The notes: a model not told the origin generated them from the sequence alone. Shown: positions 53,505 through 63,159, numbered from the stretch's first letter. The stretch is DNA of 64,000 bases from JBGSMF01 sp964651475 (GCA_964651475.1 CAZYXV010000021.1:1-64000); one strand, 5' to 3'. Translations and numbers: made by a program.

Positions 53505-55271
53505 CTACGGCGCGCTAACCATCACGTCGTCAAACTCGATGCGCACGTTGCCTTCGTCGTACGTGCCGACGATAAGCCCAATGTCTCCGCCAGATATGGT
53601 GGCATCTTGCGCCTGGGCAATCAGTTCGCCGTTGGCGTATAGCTCTAAATTGTCGCCTGCGCACACCACCTTGATCGAATTGGTAGCCAGTCCCTGGTTG
53701 ACGACGTCAGATTGCTGATACTTGCCCTCTGCGGAACTGATGATTGTTTGATCGTCGCCGCTCATTCTGGTAATGCCGGCATAGCCGTCCGCACTGATGA
53801 TGAAATAGTAAAAGTTATCTTTATCCTGGTAGCGGCAAATCACGCCAAATTCGTTATCTTCCGAGCCGCTTATCATGCTGGCATTCACTTCGATCACCAC
53901 GTCGTCAAGGTCAACCTCGTTCGAATTGGCCCAGGCCAGCCACTTGGAAGACTTGACCGTGATGGCAAACTTGCCATCGGCATACTCGGCGCTCGCATCC
54001 TCGTCGTCGTAGACGTCCCATCCACTGTCCGCATCTGAAAAATCGTCCGAGTAGAGCGCCTCTGGCTGAGGCGTGCTCGTAGGCAATCCAGGCTCAAGGG
54101 TGGCCGGCGGCAGAGGCGTGAACGTAGGCAATCCAGGCTCGGGGGTTGCCGCCGGTGTGGGTGTTGCTGGCGACATCATGCCCAAAGCCAAAAAGGCCGC
54201 ACATCCTAGCGCAACGACCAGGCAGCCGCAGCCGCCCAGCCAGGCCCACACCGGCATTTTGCGCCGCCCGGACGCGGCGGGCGGCGGGGTGGGCGTTGAG
54301 GACGGGGGATACGATGGCGGCGGCGGTGGCGTAGGTTGCAGTGCGCTCCGCGACGGCGGCTGCGACGGCGTTTGAGGCGGCACGTACGTCGGCTCTAGCG
54401 CGGGAGTGGATTCAACCCTGGCCTGGGGCGGCGGCGCGCTGGTGCGAGCCAACGCCTCGCGCATCTCGGCCGCGCTCTGAAAGCGGTCGTCGGGGCGCAA
54501 CTGCATGGCCTTGAAAATCGCCGCCTCAATAGCCGGCGAGACGTGGGGCGCCAGAGAGCGAAGCGGGGGGATGGCCGATTGCTTGATGAGCCGCTCAGTC
54601 AGCGAGGGCGGCAGCTTGCCGCTGAGCAAGGAATAGAGCATCGCGCCCAGCGAAAAGAGATCGGAGCGCGCATCGGTGTGGCCGTAGGAATAGTCTATCT
54701 GTTCGGGCGGGGCGTATTGCGGCGTGCCCGCGCCGCGCAGCACGACGACGGTTTGCGGGCGGCTGGGGTCGTACAGCTTGACCAGGCCAAAATCTACCAG
54801 CACCACGCGCCCATCGGGCGTCAGGCGGATGTTGGCCGGTTTGATGTCTCGGTGCAAGACGTTTTTGCCGTGGATGTATCCCAGCGCGTCGAGCAATTGG
54901 TTCGCCCAGTCCACCACCTGCGCTTCGGGCAGGCCGGGCCGGCCTTGCGCCCGCAGCACGTCCTCCAGCGATTGCCCCTCCACGTAATCCATCACCAGGT
55001 AGGCATTGCCGCCCTCGGTGAAATAATCCGTCACGCGCGGCAAATTGGGATGATTCAGTCCCGCCAACACGCGCGCCTCGCGTTTGAACTGCTCGCGCAG
55101 CCCCTCCAGCGTCACCTCGGCCAAGTCGGGCGCGGGGCGCATTTCTTTGACGGCGGTGCGATGATCCAGGACCATGTCGTGCGCCAGGTAAACCGCGCCC
55201 ATGCCGCCCTGCCCCAACTGGCTCTGGATTTGATAACGATTGTGTACTACCTGTCCTGCTTGTAATGGCAT
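53505..55271 (-). CDS. Transmembrane Ser/Thr protein kinase with outer lectin-like domain (STPK 2)
   Basis: 588 residues. A complete kinase domain (about 10-265): YQIQSQLGQGGMGAVYLAHD, NVLHRDIKPANIRLTPDG, VLVDFGLVKLYDP and GTPQYAPPEQIDY. A Pro-rich stretch (about 285-330), one membrane helix (about 340-365), a short PT linker, then an outer domain (about 405-588) beginning YSDDFSDADSGWDVYDDEDA. It ends VRIEFDDVMVSAP, a concanavalin-like/DUF1080-type sandwich of the sort that binds glycans. GAGGTGA lies ahead of the ATG. The sensor may detect surface carbohydrate, which is an inference. Confidence 0.92.
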   Translation of the reverse strand: MPLQAGQVVHNRYQIQSQLGQGGMGAVYLAHDMVLDHRTAVKEMRPAPDLAEVTLEGLREQFKREARVLAGLNHPNLPRVTDYFTEGGNAYLVMDYVEGQSLEDVLRAQGRPGLPEAQVVDWANQLLDALGYIHGKNVLHRDIKPANIRLTPDGRVVLVDFGLVKLYDPSRPQTVVVLRGAGTPQYAPPEQIDYSYGHTDARSDLFSLGAMLYSLLSGKLPPSLTERLIKQSAIPPLRSLAPHVSPAIEAAIFKAMQLRPDDRFQSAAEMREALARTSAPPPQARVESTPALEPTYVPPQTPSQPPSRSALQPTPPPPPSYPPSSTPTPPPAASGRRKMPVWAWLGGCGCLVVALGCAAFLALGMMSPATPTPAATPEPGLPTFTPLPPATLEPGLPTSTPQPEALYSDDFSDADSGWDVYDDEDASAEYADGKFAITVKSSKWLAWANSNEVDLDDVVIEVNASMISGSEDNEFGVICRYQDKDNFYYFIISADGYAGITRMSGDDQTIISSAEGKYQQSDVVNQGLATNSIKVVCAGDNLELYANGELIAQAQDATISGGDIGLIVGTYDEGNVRIEFDDVMVSAP

Positions 55272-55297
55272 GTTTCACCTCGAATGTATGATCCCGA

Positions 55298-57085
55298 TCA
55301 TCGCGGGTAACGCCACGCGCCGTCCGTCGTCCCGGCGTGAATGTACCTGGACGTGTTCGGCCCAATGACGACGTGGCGCACCGTCAAATTCGACGGCATG
55401 CCGTTGGCAAGCGCCTTGAAACTGACGCCGCCGTCTTCACTATACCACACGCCGCCTTCGTTGACCCCCGCGTAAACGCGCTGGCTAGTAGAAGGGTCTA
55501 CCATAACAGAAAATACCCGCCCTGTCAATACCTGGTTCCAGTGCGCGCCGCTATCACCCGAACGGTACAGCCCGCCGTCCGTCGCCGCGTACAACACGGC
55601 GGGCGAGCCGGGGTCAATGGCCACCGCAAACACGCTCAAGGCCGCGCCGCTTAAATCCCCCAATGGCTGCGCCGTATTGTCGTGGACGCGATAAACGCCC
55701 TTGCCCCACGTCGCCACGTACACGGAACCATTATCGGTCACCGCAATTCCCAATATAGCCGCGTCGGTCAACACCGTCGTCGTCCAGGTCGCTCCGCCAT
55801 TAACGGACACGTCCATGCCATATCGCGCCAATCCCACGTAAACCGTCTGCGAATATGCCGGCCGCGGGTCAACTGCCACCGCGTAAGCATACGGCTCGCG
55901 CAGCTCGCCAGCGGCTTGCCAGCTATCGCCGCCGTTCGTCGTCTTGAATACGCCCTGTCCCCACACGGGCACGTATGCCTGGCGGCAATCGCGCGGGTTT
56001 AACGCCGTGCCGCGCACCTGCCCATTGTTCAAAGACATTAACCACGACTGGCCGGCATCTATAGTGCGATACACCTGGCCGCGGTTGTCATTGGGCACGC
56101 CGGTGCCTACGCCGGCATACAAGCGGCTGGGATCGGTTGGACATACGCTGATGTGATATACTGTTTGCCCCGCAATGCCGCCTTGAATCCAGGTGGGGGG
56201 CCAGTCTTGCAAGATCATTGGTAAATAAACCCGGTGAGCGCCAGCCACCAGTGTTAGACGTGTGGCGGTATACACGCTGGGAGGAACCGCCGTCGCCATA
56301 GTAAAGCGGGTTGCAGCAGTGATGAAAACCGAATAGGCTGTCCCGCTCACCGCTTTGGAGCCAACCGTGAATGTGACGCCAAGCGCCTGGCTGTCCCCCG
56401 CTCCAAGCGTTGCCTGGAGCAAATCTAATTCGGGCCGCCCCCAGCCGGGGGGTGCGGTGGCAGTCAAGTTAAACGTATCCGTGATATTGCCCGTATTGGT
56501 CACGTGGAGCGTGCATTGCACCAGTTCGCCAGGAGCGCGCACGCCAACGTGGGCCGGCAGGTCGAGCCTGACGCCGCGCCGCACAAAAGCCATAGTGGTG
56601 AGTGTGGCGCTGCCCCAACACGGTCCGCCGCTCTGCGCCATCACGCACAACGTTGCCGCGTCGCTCGCGTTTCCAGCCGCGTCGGCGGGGATGTGAACCA
56701 CTATCCAGATATTGGCGCCTCCACCCGCCGGCAGCGACAAACTCACCGTGCCGCTGATGTCTAGAAAAACATCTGCCGGCCACTTGCCGCCCGATACCGT
56801 CGTCGTAACACTGACCGGCGCGGTGGTCGTGTTGGTCACGCGAAACGTGTGCGTGACGCTGCCGCCCGCATCGCCAAACAATGCAGATGTGGGCGGGTCT
56901 ACGCTCATGCTGTAAAAAGCGCGGGAATAAATCTCGAACACCGGGTCGGAAAGAGTGAGGGACTGGCGGCTGGGTGGCGCACCCTGCGCCATCGCCGGCA
57001 CAATCGCCGCCAGCATCGTCAACGACAAGGCGCATACGGTTACAACAATCATCCAGCGCCGGAGGGTATTGGGTCTTGTTTGCAT
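55298..57085 (-). CDS. Secreted protein with NEW3-like modules and BNR/YCF48-type beta-propeller
   Basis: 595 residues. Signal peptide (about 1-35, VPAMAQGAP). Two beta-sandwich modules (about 60-180 and 180-275: LPAHVGVRAPGELVQCTLHV, the NEW3-like alpha-galactosidase-type fold). An internal HRVYLPMILQDW (about 290-301) precedes a propeller (about 305-595) with repeated VYRTIDAGQSWLMS, VFKTTNGGDSWQAA and LYRSGDSGAHWNQV units. These resemble BNR/sortilin/photosystem-assembly-type repeats. It is encoded inside the kinase cluster and is probably a cell-surface binding protein. The internal YLP motif is of the type found as a C-terminal tail elsewhere. Confidence 0.8.
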   Translation of the reverse strand: MQTRPNTLRRWMIVVTVCALSLTMLAAIVPAMAQGAPPSRQSLTLSDPVFEIYSRAFYSMSVDPPTSALFGDAGGSVTHTFRVTNTTTAPVSVTTTVSGGKWPADVFLDISGTVSLSLPAGGGANIWIVVHIPADAAGNASDAATLCVMAQSGGPCWGSATLTTMAFVRRGVRLDLPAHVGVRAPGELVQCTLHVTNTGNITDTFNLTATAPPGWGRPELDLLQATLGAGDSQALGVTFTVGSKAVSGTAYSVFITAATRFTMATAVPPSVYTATRLTLVAGAHRVYLPMILQDWPPTWIQGGIAGQTVYHISVCPTDPSRLYAGVGTGVPNDNRGQVYRTIDAGQSWLMSLNNGQVRGTALNPRDCRQAYVPVWGQGVFKTTNGGDSWQAAGELREPYAYAVAVDPRPAYSQTVYVGLARYGMDVSVNGGATWTTTVLTDAAILGIAVTDNGSVYVATWGKGVYRVHDNTAQPLGDLSGAALSVFAVAIDPGSPAVLYAATDGGLYRSGDSGAHWNQVLTGRVFSVMVDPSTSQRVYAGVNEGGVWYSEDGGVSFKALANGMPSNLTVRHVVIGPNTSRYIHAGTTDGAWRYPR

Positions 57086-57115
57086 AGCATTTCTCCTATT
57101 AAAAGTGATCGGGTA

Positions 57116-57203
57116 CTAGCAGGTTGCCGGAGTGGCCGACGCATCCCTATGCGTTGGCGGGGCTGGCATAGGGATGCCAGCCTGCTCTCCGACAGGCTGC
57201 TAG
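57116..57203. repeat. Nested inverted-repeat element overlapping the PP2C stop codon
   Basis: Outer CTAGCAG (57116-57122) pairs with CTGCTAG (57197-57203), and inner perfect 12-bp arms GCATCCCTATGC (57141-57152) pair with GCATAGGGATGC (57166-57177). The stop TAG of the PP2C gene (57202-57200) is in the outer arm. It may end transcription on the minus strand, though no T-tract is seen. Confidence 0.6.
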
Positions 57204-58501
57204 GGCAACGGCGTTGGCGCCGGCGGCTCCTCTGTTGCCGGCGGCGGCGGTTCTGGTGTCGGCTTTTTTCCCCCGCCGTCGTCCCCGCCCGACGGCGGCG
57301 CCTGCGTTGCCGTCGGCGACGGCGTAGGCGTCTCGGTTGGCGTGGGTGTGGGCGGGCGCGGCGTGCTGGTAGGCGATGGCGTGTAGGTCGGCATAATCGT
57401 CTGCGTGGGCTGCGCGCTCTGCGCCGGCAGGGTGAGCGTGGGCAAGATGGACGGTCCAACCGTAGTGGTTGGCAGGGGCGTTGGCGTTGGGCTGGCCTGG
57501 CTCGAGCCGCCAGCCAATTTTCCGGACAAGATCAGCGCCGCGCCAATCAACACCACCACGATCACGAGCGCCGCCCCGCCGCCGGCCAGGATCCAGGCCC
57601 AACTCAAGCCGCCTTGTTTTTCTGAGCGGGCGGGCAGTGCAGTGCGCGGCGCGGCTGCGGCTTGCACGGCTTGTCCACTGGCGCCTACCGGCAAAGGCTG
57701 CGATTTGCCGATAGCGGCCGGCGCGGGTACGCCGGACGGTTCGGCGCGCAGCACAATCACGCTGATGTTATCCGACCCGCCGCCTTCCTTCGCCAATCCA
57801 ATCAAGCGAGTGGCGGCCGCTTCAGGGTCATAGTGTGTCACAAGCTCTTGAATCTTTTCTTCGGTTACGTGCTCCGTGAGGCCATCGGAGCACAGCAAGA
57901 TAATATCACCTTCCTGCAAGTCCCCCTGGTACGTATCCACCTGCACTGTTGGGGCAGAACCCAACGCGCGCGTGATCACGTTGCGCTGCGGATGCAGCTT
58001 GGCCTGCTCTTTGGTGAGAATACCCGCCTGGACCTGCTCTCCCACGAAAGAATGGTCGGTGGTAATTTGCGTGATGGTGCGCAAAGCGTGGCGCACCAGG
58101 TAAGCGCGGCTATCGCCCACGTTGGCGATGTGCACCTCGCGTCCGATGATGGCGGCCATCACAATCGTCGTTCCCATGCCGGCGCGCGCTACGTTGGCCT
58201 GCGCCATCTGGTACACCTGGTTATTGGCCGTCTGGATGGCGTGCCGCAAGCTTGCCGGGACGTCGTCCATAGGCGCGGCGTAATACTCTTCCAGCGTGGT
58301 GCGCGCAGCGCGCTCGCTGGCGACCTCGCCGGCCTGATGCCCGCCCATTCCATCGGCGATGATGAACACCATTCCTCTGCGGCGCCTTTCAGCCTCCACT
58401 GGCGCTTCGGCAATCGCATAATCTTCGTTGTGGTCGCGCACTCGGCCCACGTCGGTTTTGCACGCAAAGGTGATTTTCAATCCGGGTACATGTTCGTCCA
58501 T
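57200..58501 (-). CDS. PP2C-type Ser/Thr phosphatase with membrane-anchored Pro/Thr tail (PP2C 1)
   Basis: 433 residues from ATG 58501 with GAGGAGG ahead. The PP2C domain (about 10-245) has the metal ligands in VRDHNEDYAIAEAP, IIADGMGGHQAGEVASERAA, LLCSDGLTEHVTEE and GGGSDNISVIVL. A Gln/Pro/Ala linker, one membrane helix (about 300-325) and a Thr/Pro-rich outer tail (about 330-433) follow. It removes phosphate from Ser/Thr of kinase substrates and probably of the kinases themselves. Two phosphatases beside four kinases suggest balanced signalling. The outer tail could contact the wall, as an inference. Confidence 0.92.
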   Translation of the reverse strand: MDEHVPGLKITFACKTDVGRVRDHNEDYAIAEAPVEAERRRRGMVFIIADGMGGHQAGEVASERAARTTLEEYYAAPMDDVPASLRHAIQTANNQVYQMAQANVARAGMGTTIVMAAIIGREVHIANVGDSRAYLVRHALRTITQITTDHSFVGEQVQAGILTKEQAKLHPQRNVITRALGSAPTVQVDTYQGDLQEGDIILLCSDGLTEHVTEEKIQELVTHYDPEAAATRLIGLAKEGGGSDNISVIVLRAEPSGVPAPAAIGKSQPLPVGASGQAVQAAAAPRTALPARSEKQGGLSWAWILAGGGAALVIVVVLIGAALILSGKLAGGSSQASPTPTPLPTTTVGPSILPTLTLPAQSAQPTQTIMPTYTPSPTSTPRPPTPTPTETPTPSPTATQAPPSGGDDGGGKKPTPEPPPPATEEPPAPTPLP

Positions 58502-58550
58502 GCGCCTCCTCGTCAAGTAGAAATGCCCTCGTGGGCAAGCTCACCGCACG

Positions 58551-60077
58551 TCAAGGCACCAGCCTGTAAACGCCGCCATCCAGCCGGAAAACGTATTCGA
58601 GCGACTCCAGGGTAACGTGCCGGTCATCTTGAACCCTCCAGGGACCATACACGGCCACCGCCTGGCCAGAGCTGACCCGGCGATCAAGCAACACCGTGTA
58701 CGGGCCGGCGACAGTATACACCAGCATCCGCTTGCCCGGCTCGAACGCCGTATACCAGTTCTTCCATTCCGAGTTCAATCCCAGCCAGGTGATTTTGTTG
58801 ACACTCATAGCCACTGGCTCTATTTGGCGCGCAGGCTCGTCGGCCAAGATTCCTAAAACCTGCACCTGTTCGCCTTTGGCGGGGCGCGGCCCGCGAACCG
58901 CGCCCACAGGGCAGCGAACCGTATAATACGGCGGGCCTCCCATATCCAACAAAAACTGGCACGGCTCCCCATCTGCGCGCACAATCCTGCCAGTCAGCAA
59001 GACGTAAATGCCCCTGGGCTTTAAGGGAGGCCACGGCTGGCCCGGGGCAAAGCCCACTTTGAACAATACATCCAGCTCATCCTGGTAGCCCAGCAGGCGA
59101 GCCAATTCGTCGCGGGTACCCGGCTGTCCGTCCCCAAGCTCAATCGGCGCGACGACGGGCGGGGTGCGCGGCACATCTTGCCCCAACCCCAAGGTGAACG
59201 GGACGACCGCCAGCAGCGCCGCCAGGAGCAGCGCGGCGCCGACCAATCCCCACACCGGCCACCATACGCGCCGGCGCGGCCTGGCTCCACCTTGTCCACC
59301 CCGGTGTGGAAATAAGCGAGATGGAAGGGCGGCCTGGTCTTGCATCTTGACGACGATAGTGGTGATATTATCTTTGCCGCCGCGCGCATTGGCCAGCGCC
59401 ACCAACGCCGCCGCCGCCTGGGGCGGCGGCTGGCCGTTTACCACGCCCGTGATTTCCTCGTCCGTCACCAGGCCGCTCAAGCCGTCCGTGCACAAAACGA
59501 CAATGTCGCCCGCTTGCAGCGTGCGCGCGAAAACATCCACCTCCACGTCTGGCTTGCTTCCCAACGCGCGCGTGATGGCGCTGCGATATTCCTGGTTTTT
59601 GGCCTGCTCGGCGTCCAGTAATCCCATGCGAACCTGTTCCGCCACCAGCGAGTGATCTTGGGAGATTTGCTCCGCGCGCGCGTCCCGCACCAGGTAAGCG
59701 CGGCTATCGCCCACGTTGACCACGTGCAGCTCGCGGTCGAGGATCAACGCGCCGACCAGCGTCGTCCCCATCCGCCAGCGCCGGTCTTGTCCCTGCCCCA
59801 TCGAGTAAATCGCCGTATTGGCCGCTTCTACCGCTCGAACCAACTCGGCCACCCGGTCCTTTCCCGCAGCGGCAGAGTAGGTCTGGATAATCTGCTCGAC
59901 GGCCATGCGGCTGGCGACCTCGCCGCTTTGATGCCCGCCAATGCCATCGGCCACCAGGAACAGGTCCCCTTTCAAACGGCGCTGTCCGGCTTCTGGGGGG
60001 CAATATGTGCCCAAAAAATCTTCGTTGTGATCTCGGCTCCGCCCAACGTCGCTCAGGGAGCCAACTTGCAGTTTCAC
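58551..60077 (-). CDS. PP2C-type phosphatase with membrane helix and unique outer domain (PP2C 2)
   Basis: 508 residues. PP2C domain (about 5-240): SRDHNEDFLGTYCPPE, LVADGIGGHQSGEVASR, LCTDGLSGLVTDEEITG and GGKDNITTIVV supply the metal-binding acidic residues. A basic linker and a membrane helix (about 270-295) lead to an outer domain of about 200 residues. That domain contains IYVLLTGRIVRADGEPCQFL and GEQVQVLGILADEPARQIEP, an OB-like beta-rich pattern; I cannot name it. Separated from PP2C 1 by about 50 bp and from STPK 3 by 28 bp. Confidence 0.9.
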   Translation of the reverse strand: MKLQVGSLSDVGRSRDHNEDFLGTYCPPEAGQRRLKGDLFLVADGIGGHQSGEVASRMAVEQIIQTYSAAAGKDRVAELVRAVEAANTAIYSMGQGQDRRWRMGTTLVGALILDRELHVVNVGDSRAYLVRDARAEQISQDHSLVAEQVRMGLLDAEQAKNQEYRSAITRALGSKPDVEVDVFARTLQAGDIVVLCTDGLSGLVTDEEITGVVNGQPPPQAAAALVALANARGGKDNITTIVVKMQDQAALPSRLFPHRGGQGGARPRRRVWWPVWGLVGAALLLAALLAVVPFTLGLGQDVPRTPPVVAPIELGDGQPGTRDELARLLGYQDELDVLFKVGFAPGQPWPPLKPRGIYVLLTGRIVRADGEPCQFLLDMGGPPYYTVRCPVGAVRGPRPAKGEQVQVLGILADEPARQIEPVAMSVNKITWLGLNSEWKNWYTAFEPGKRMLVYTVAGPYTVLLDRRVSSGQAVAVYGPWRVQDDRHVTLESLEYVFRLDGGVYRLVP

Positions 60078-60105
60078 GGTTTCGTTACCTCGTCAACAAG
60101 CACTT

Positions 60106-61557
60106 TTATCTCCACGCCACTCGTCGGCACGCGGACTGACCCACCACCCGCGCCACCGTCCCGGCCTGATCCACCTGCACAACGTCCACACACCACTCGT
60201 AGCTTCCCAGGCCGGCCGGCGGCCCGGAGTGATCGCGCCAGTGTTCGGAACCGATCGATGGCTGGCCCACAAGCTGCCCATCTCGAAGAAAGCGAAAACG
60301 GTAGCGTTCGTCAGGCTTGAGGGAACGCTCTCCCCACGACCACGCAAATGTGACGGGATCATTTCCCGCCAACTGTTCGCCGTCCGGCGGGCGGTCGAGG
60401 TACACGGATGGATACAACGTCGCCGCAAGTGTGGGTGTTGGCGTGGGCGCGCGGGTTACGCTGCGAGTGGGCGGCGGCGTCACGGTGGGCATGATGGTTT
60501 TGGTCGGCGCCACGCCGCCCGATGTGGGTGCGGCGCTCGGCGTCGCTGGCGGCGGCGATTGCGTCGCGACCCTGCTCGGCGTGAGCGTTGCAACCGCTGG
60601 CATAAGCGGCTTCCAGGCCGGCGCAAGTCCCAAACAAATAATACTCGCAACAAGTACAAGGCCCAATGGTATCACCCCCAACCACGGGCGGCGCTCTAGC
60701 GCGATGGGGGTCGCTTTTAACAGCGTGCTGGTGCGCTTCAAGACGAGTGCGATTGGCGTTTGGCGCTTGCGCAGCGCCTCTACAAATTCCCCCGCGGCGG
60801 CAAAGCGCCTGTGCGGGTCTTTGGATAGCGCCCGGGCAATGGCATCTTCTAACCCGCCCTCCACGTCCCGGCGCAGCCTGCGCAAGGGGAGCGGCGTATC
60901 TTCCATGTGTTGACGCAACACGGCCACGTCCAAAGTCGCGGTGAAAGGCGGCTGCCCGGCCACCATCTCGTAGGCCACCACGCCCAGCGAATAGACGTCG
61001 CTCCACGGGCCGACTGGCTGGTTGCTGGCGGCTTGCTCCGGCGAAGCGTAGCGCGGCGTGCCGGCGGACGTGACGGCGCCAATCTTTTGCACAATGCCCA
61101 AATCGGCCAGCACGGCCTGGCGAGTATCTTGAAAGATCAAAATGTTTTCCGGCTTGATGTCCAGGTGGACCCATCCCTGCCGGTGCATCTCGTCGAGAGC
61201 GTGGGCAATGGAAGCCAGAACATCGGCCACCTCATCCCGGCTAAAGGGGTTGCGCTGCGCCTTGCGCACGTCGAGCCAATCTCGCAGCGAGTGATCCACG
61301 TACTGTAACGCGATATAGAGCTGGCCTTCTGGCCCCTGCCCCACGTCGTACACCTGCCGCACCGCCGCGCCCGCCAGGCTGGCCGTCAAACGGGCCTCGG
61401 CCTGGAGGCGGCGCATTGCATCCGGCTTGGGTTGGCGCAACACTTTTAACGTGACCGGCCGGTCAACGCTTTGCTGCCACGCCTTGTATACGATTGTATC
61501 TTGACCCTGGCCCAGTATCGAGAGCAACCTGTACGGGCCGATGCGCTGCTCAGGCAT
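60106..61557 (-). CDS. Transmembrane Ser/Thr kinase with atypical HLD/DLG motifs (STPK 3)
   Basis: 483 residues from ATG 61557, which overlaps the stop of STPK 4 by 8 bp. Kinase domain (about 6-265): LLSILGQGQDTIVYKAW (loop less Gly-rich), TLKVLRQP (catalytic Lys), WVHLDIKPENILIF (HRD changed to HLD, with Asp kept) and VLADLGIVQKIGA (DFG changed to DLG). GTPRYASPEQAAS follows. All catalytic residues are present, so it is probably active, perhaps without RD-type loop control. Membrane helix (about 310-330), PT linker, then an Ig-like outer domain (about 400-483: FAWSWGERSLKPDERYRFRF). Confidence 0.9.
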   Translation of the reverse strand: MPEQRIGPYRLLSILGQGQDTIVYKAWQQSVDRPVTLKVLRQPKPDAMRRLQAEARLTASLAGAAVRQVYDVGQGPEGQLYIALQYVDHSLRDWLDVRKAQRNPFSRDEVADVLASIAHALDEMHRQGWVHLDIKPENILIFQDTRQAVLADLGIVQKIGAVTSAGTPRYASPEQAASNQPVGPWSDVYSLGVVAYEMVAGQPPFTATLDVAVLRQHMEDTPLPLRRLRRDVEGGLEDAIARALSKDPHRRFAAAGEFVEALRKRQTPIALVLKRTSTLLKATPIALERRPWLGVIPLGLVLVASIICLGLAPAWKPLMPAVATLTPSRVATQSPPPATPSAAPTSGGVAPTKTIMPTVTPPPTRSVTRAPTPTPTLAATLYPSVYLDRPPDGEQLAGNDPVTFAWSWGERSLKPDERYRFRFLRDGQLVGQPSIGSEHWRDHSGPPAGLGSYEWCVDVVQVDQAGTVARVVGQSACRRVAWR

Positions 61558-62740
61558 CAATACTCCCCTTGGGAATCTGGGTGGGGCGCGTCGTATGAAT
61601 CGTCGCATCGTGGGTGGGCCTGGCGGAGCGCCCGGTCACCACCGTGAAACTGGCCACCGGTCCCAGCCGGATAGTGTCGCCGGGATGCAGCCGGACCGGC
61701 TGCCCCATAACGCGCACCTCGTTGAGAAAGGTGCCATTGGTGCTGTTCAAGTCAGTCAACATCCAGCCTTCGTCTTCGCAACTGATTTCAGCATGCACGC
61801 GCGAGACCTGGTGATCGTTGACGACAATCGCGTTATCCGGCCCGCGCCCGATAGACGTGCGGCCGCGGCGCAAGCGACATTCGTGCCCCACGGCGTCCAG
61901 CAGGCACATCTCCTGGCCCATGCTGGCGCGATACAGCGCCTCGGCAAATTCCCCGGCGGAGCGATGGCGCTCGGCGGGCTGCTTGGCCAGGGCGCGCTCG
62001 ATTTCGTACTGCATTGCCGCCGGCACCGAGGGGTTGAGCTGGCTCAGGGGGGGCGGCGGCGAGTACATGACGTTTTGAATGACCTTGAACGGCGTATCGC
62101 CCCGAAACGGCGTGTACCCGATCAACATCTCGTAGGCCACAATGCCCAGGCTATACACATCCGAGCGCGCGTCCACTTCGTCGCCTCCCAGCTGCTCGGG
62201 CGACATGTATTCCAACGTCCCCACGCTGCTGCCCACTTCGGTGAGGCGCGCACCGCGCAGCGCCTTGACCAGGCCAAAATCCATCAGCGTCACATGGTCG
62301 CCCGCGCCCACCATGACATTGCCGGGCTTGAGGTCGCGATGCACCAACTCGCGCTGGTGGGCGTAATCCAGCGCGCTGCCCAACTGGTAAGAAACCTGGA
62401 TCACGCGCGAAAGGGGCATCGCCCCGACTGAACGAATCTCTTCTCGAAGCGTCCGCCCTTCCACGTACTCCATCACCATGTAATGAAACCCTGCCGCGCT
62501 GCCCACATCGTGAATTACCACAATGTTGGGATGCTTGAGATTCGCGGACGTGATGGCCTCACGTTCAAAGCGCTGCAAGACTTGCGAATCGGCGGCCAGG
62601 TGCGCCGACAGCACCTTGATCGCCACGTGGCGTTTGAGGCCGGGGTCAAAGCCTTTGTATACGGCCGCCATGCCGCCTCGCCCAATCAAGCTCACGATTT
62701 GGTACTTGCCCAACCATTGACCTGCAACAGGTTCTGTCAT
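61550..62740 (-). CDS. Cytosolic Ser/Thr kinase with C-terminal FHA domain (STPK 4)
   Basis: 396 residues from ATG 62740 (AAGGAGG 8 nt ahead; an in-frame start at 62761 is less likely). Kinase domain (about 10-265): YQIVSLIGRGGMAAVYKGFD, VAIKVLSAHLA, ELVHRDLKPGNVMVGAGD, LMDFGLVKAL and GTLEYMSPEQLGG. FHA domain (about 290-370): RRGRTSIGRGPDNAIVV, HQVSRVHAEISCED and LNSTNGTFLNEV. No membrane helix is seen, unlike the other kinases, so it may be the shared cytoplasmic kinase whose FHA docks phosphorylated partners. First kinase of the cluster. Confidence 0.93.
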   Translation of the reverse strand: MTEPVAGQWLGKYQIVSLIGRGGMAAVYKGFDPGLKRHVAIKVLSAHLAADSQVLQRFEREAITSANLKHPNIVVIHDVGSAAGFHYMVMEYVEGRTLREEIRSVGAMPLSRVIQVSYQLGSALDYAHQRELVHRDLKPGNVMVGAGDHVTLMDFGLVKALRGARLTEVGSSVGTLEYMSPEQLGGDEVDARSDVYSLGIVAYEMLIGYTPFRGDTPFKVIQNVMYSPPPPLSQLNPSVPAAMQYEIERALAKQPAERHRSAGEFAEALYRASMGQEMCLLDAVGHECRLRRGRTSIGRGPDNAIVVNDHQVSRVHAEISCEDEGWMLTDLNSTNGTFLNEVRVMGQPVRLHPGDTIRLGPVASFTVVTGRSARPTHDATIHTTRPTQIPKGSIDA

Positions 62741-62774
62741 CTCTGCAGCCTCCTTGCCCAAGTGACCTTATTTC

Positions 62775-63140
62775 TTATACAACATCTGCAACCTGAAAGT
62801 TGAGCGGTCCGATGCCCTGCACGACAAAGCCCATTCCCACTTTGTGCGGCCCAGGCGATAGCTGCGCGCCGCGCACTCCAATCGTCAACCCCTTGCCCAC
62901 CTGCAACGTGAACGGCTGATCAACGCTCACCTGGCTGAAAAATATCCGGCCCCCATCGTCGTGTTGAAAGTACGTCTGGTCGAGAGAGAAACTGTTCTCG
63001 TCCAGCGTCACCGGCAGCATTTGCGTGGCGTAGCCCGACCCGAGTTGGTTGTGCACTTTAAACTCGAACCCATCGTCCGTCGCCTTCAGGCTGCCCTTGA
63101 CGTATAATCGCTTGAGTAAAAAGCCCGGCACTGAAACCAT
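62775..63140 (-). CDS. Small conserved-looking protein in kinase cluster
   Basis: 121 residues. It starts MVSVPGFLLKRLYVKGSLKA and has DDGFEFKVHNQLGSGYA and GIGPLNFQVADV. A beta-rich small domain without a signal or membrane segment. The family is not identified. It lies 34 bp upstream of STPK 4 and 19 bp after the aldolase, so it is probably in the same operon. Confidence 0.75.
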   Translation of the reverse strand: MVSVPGFLLKRLYVKGSLKATDDGFEFKVHNQLGSGYATQMLPVTLDENSFSLDQTYFQHDDGGRIFFSQVSVDQPFTLQVGKGLTIGVRGAQLSPGPHKVGMGFVVQGIGPLNFQVADVV

Positions 63141-63159
63141 GGTTACCTCGTACCTAATT

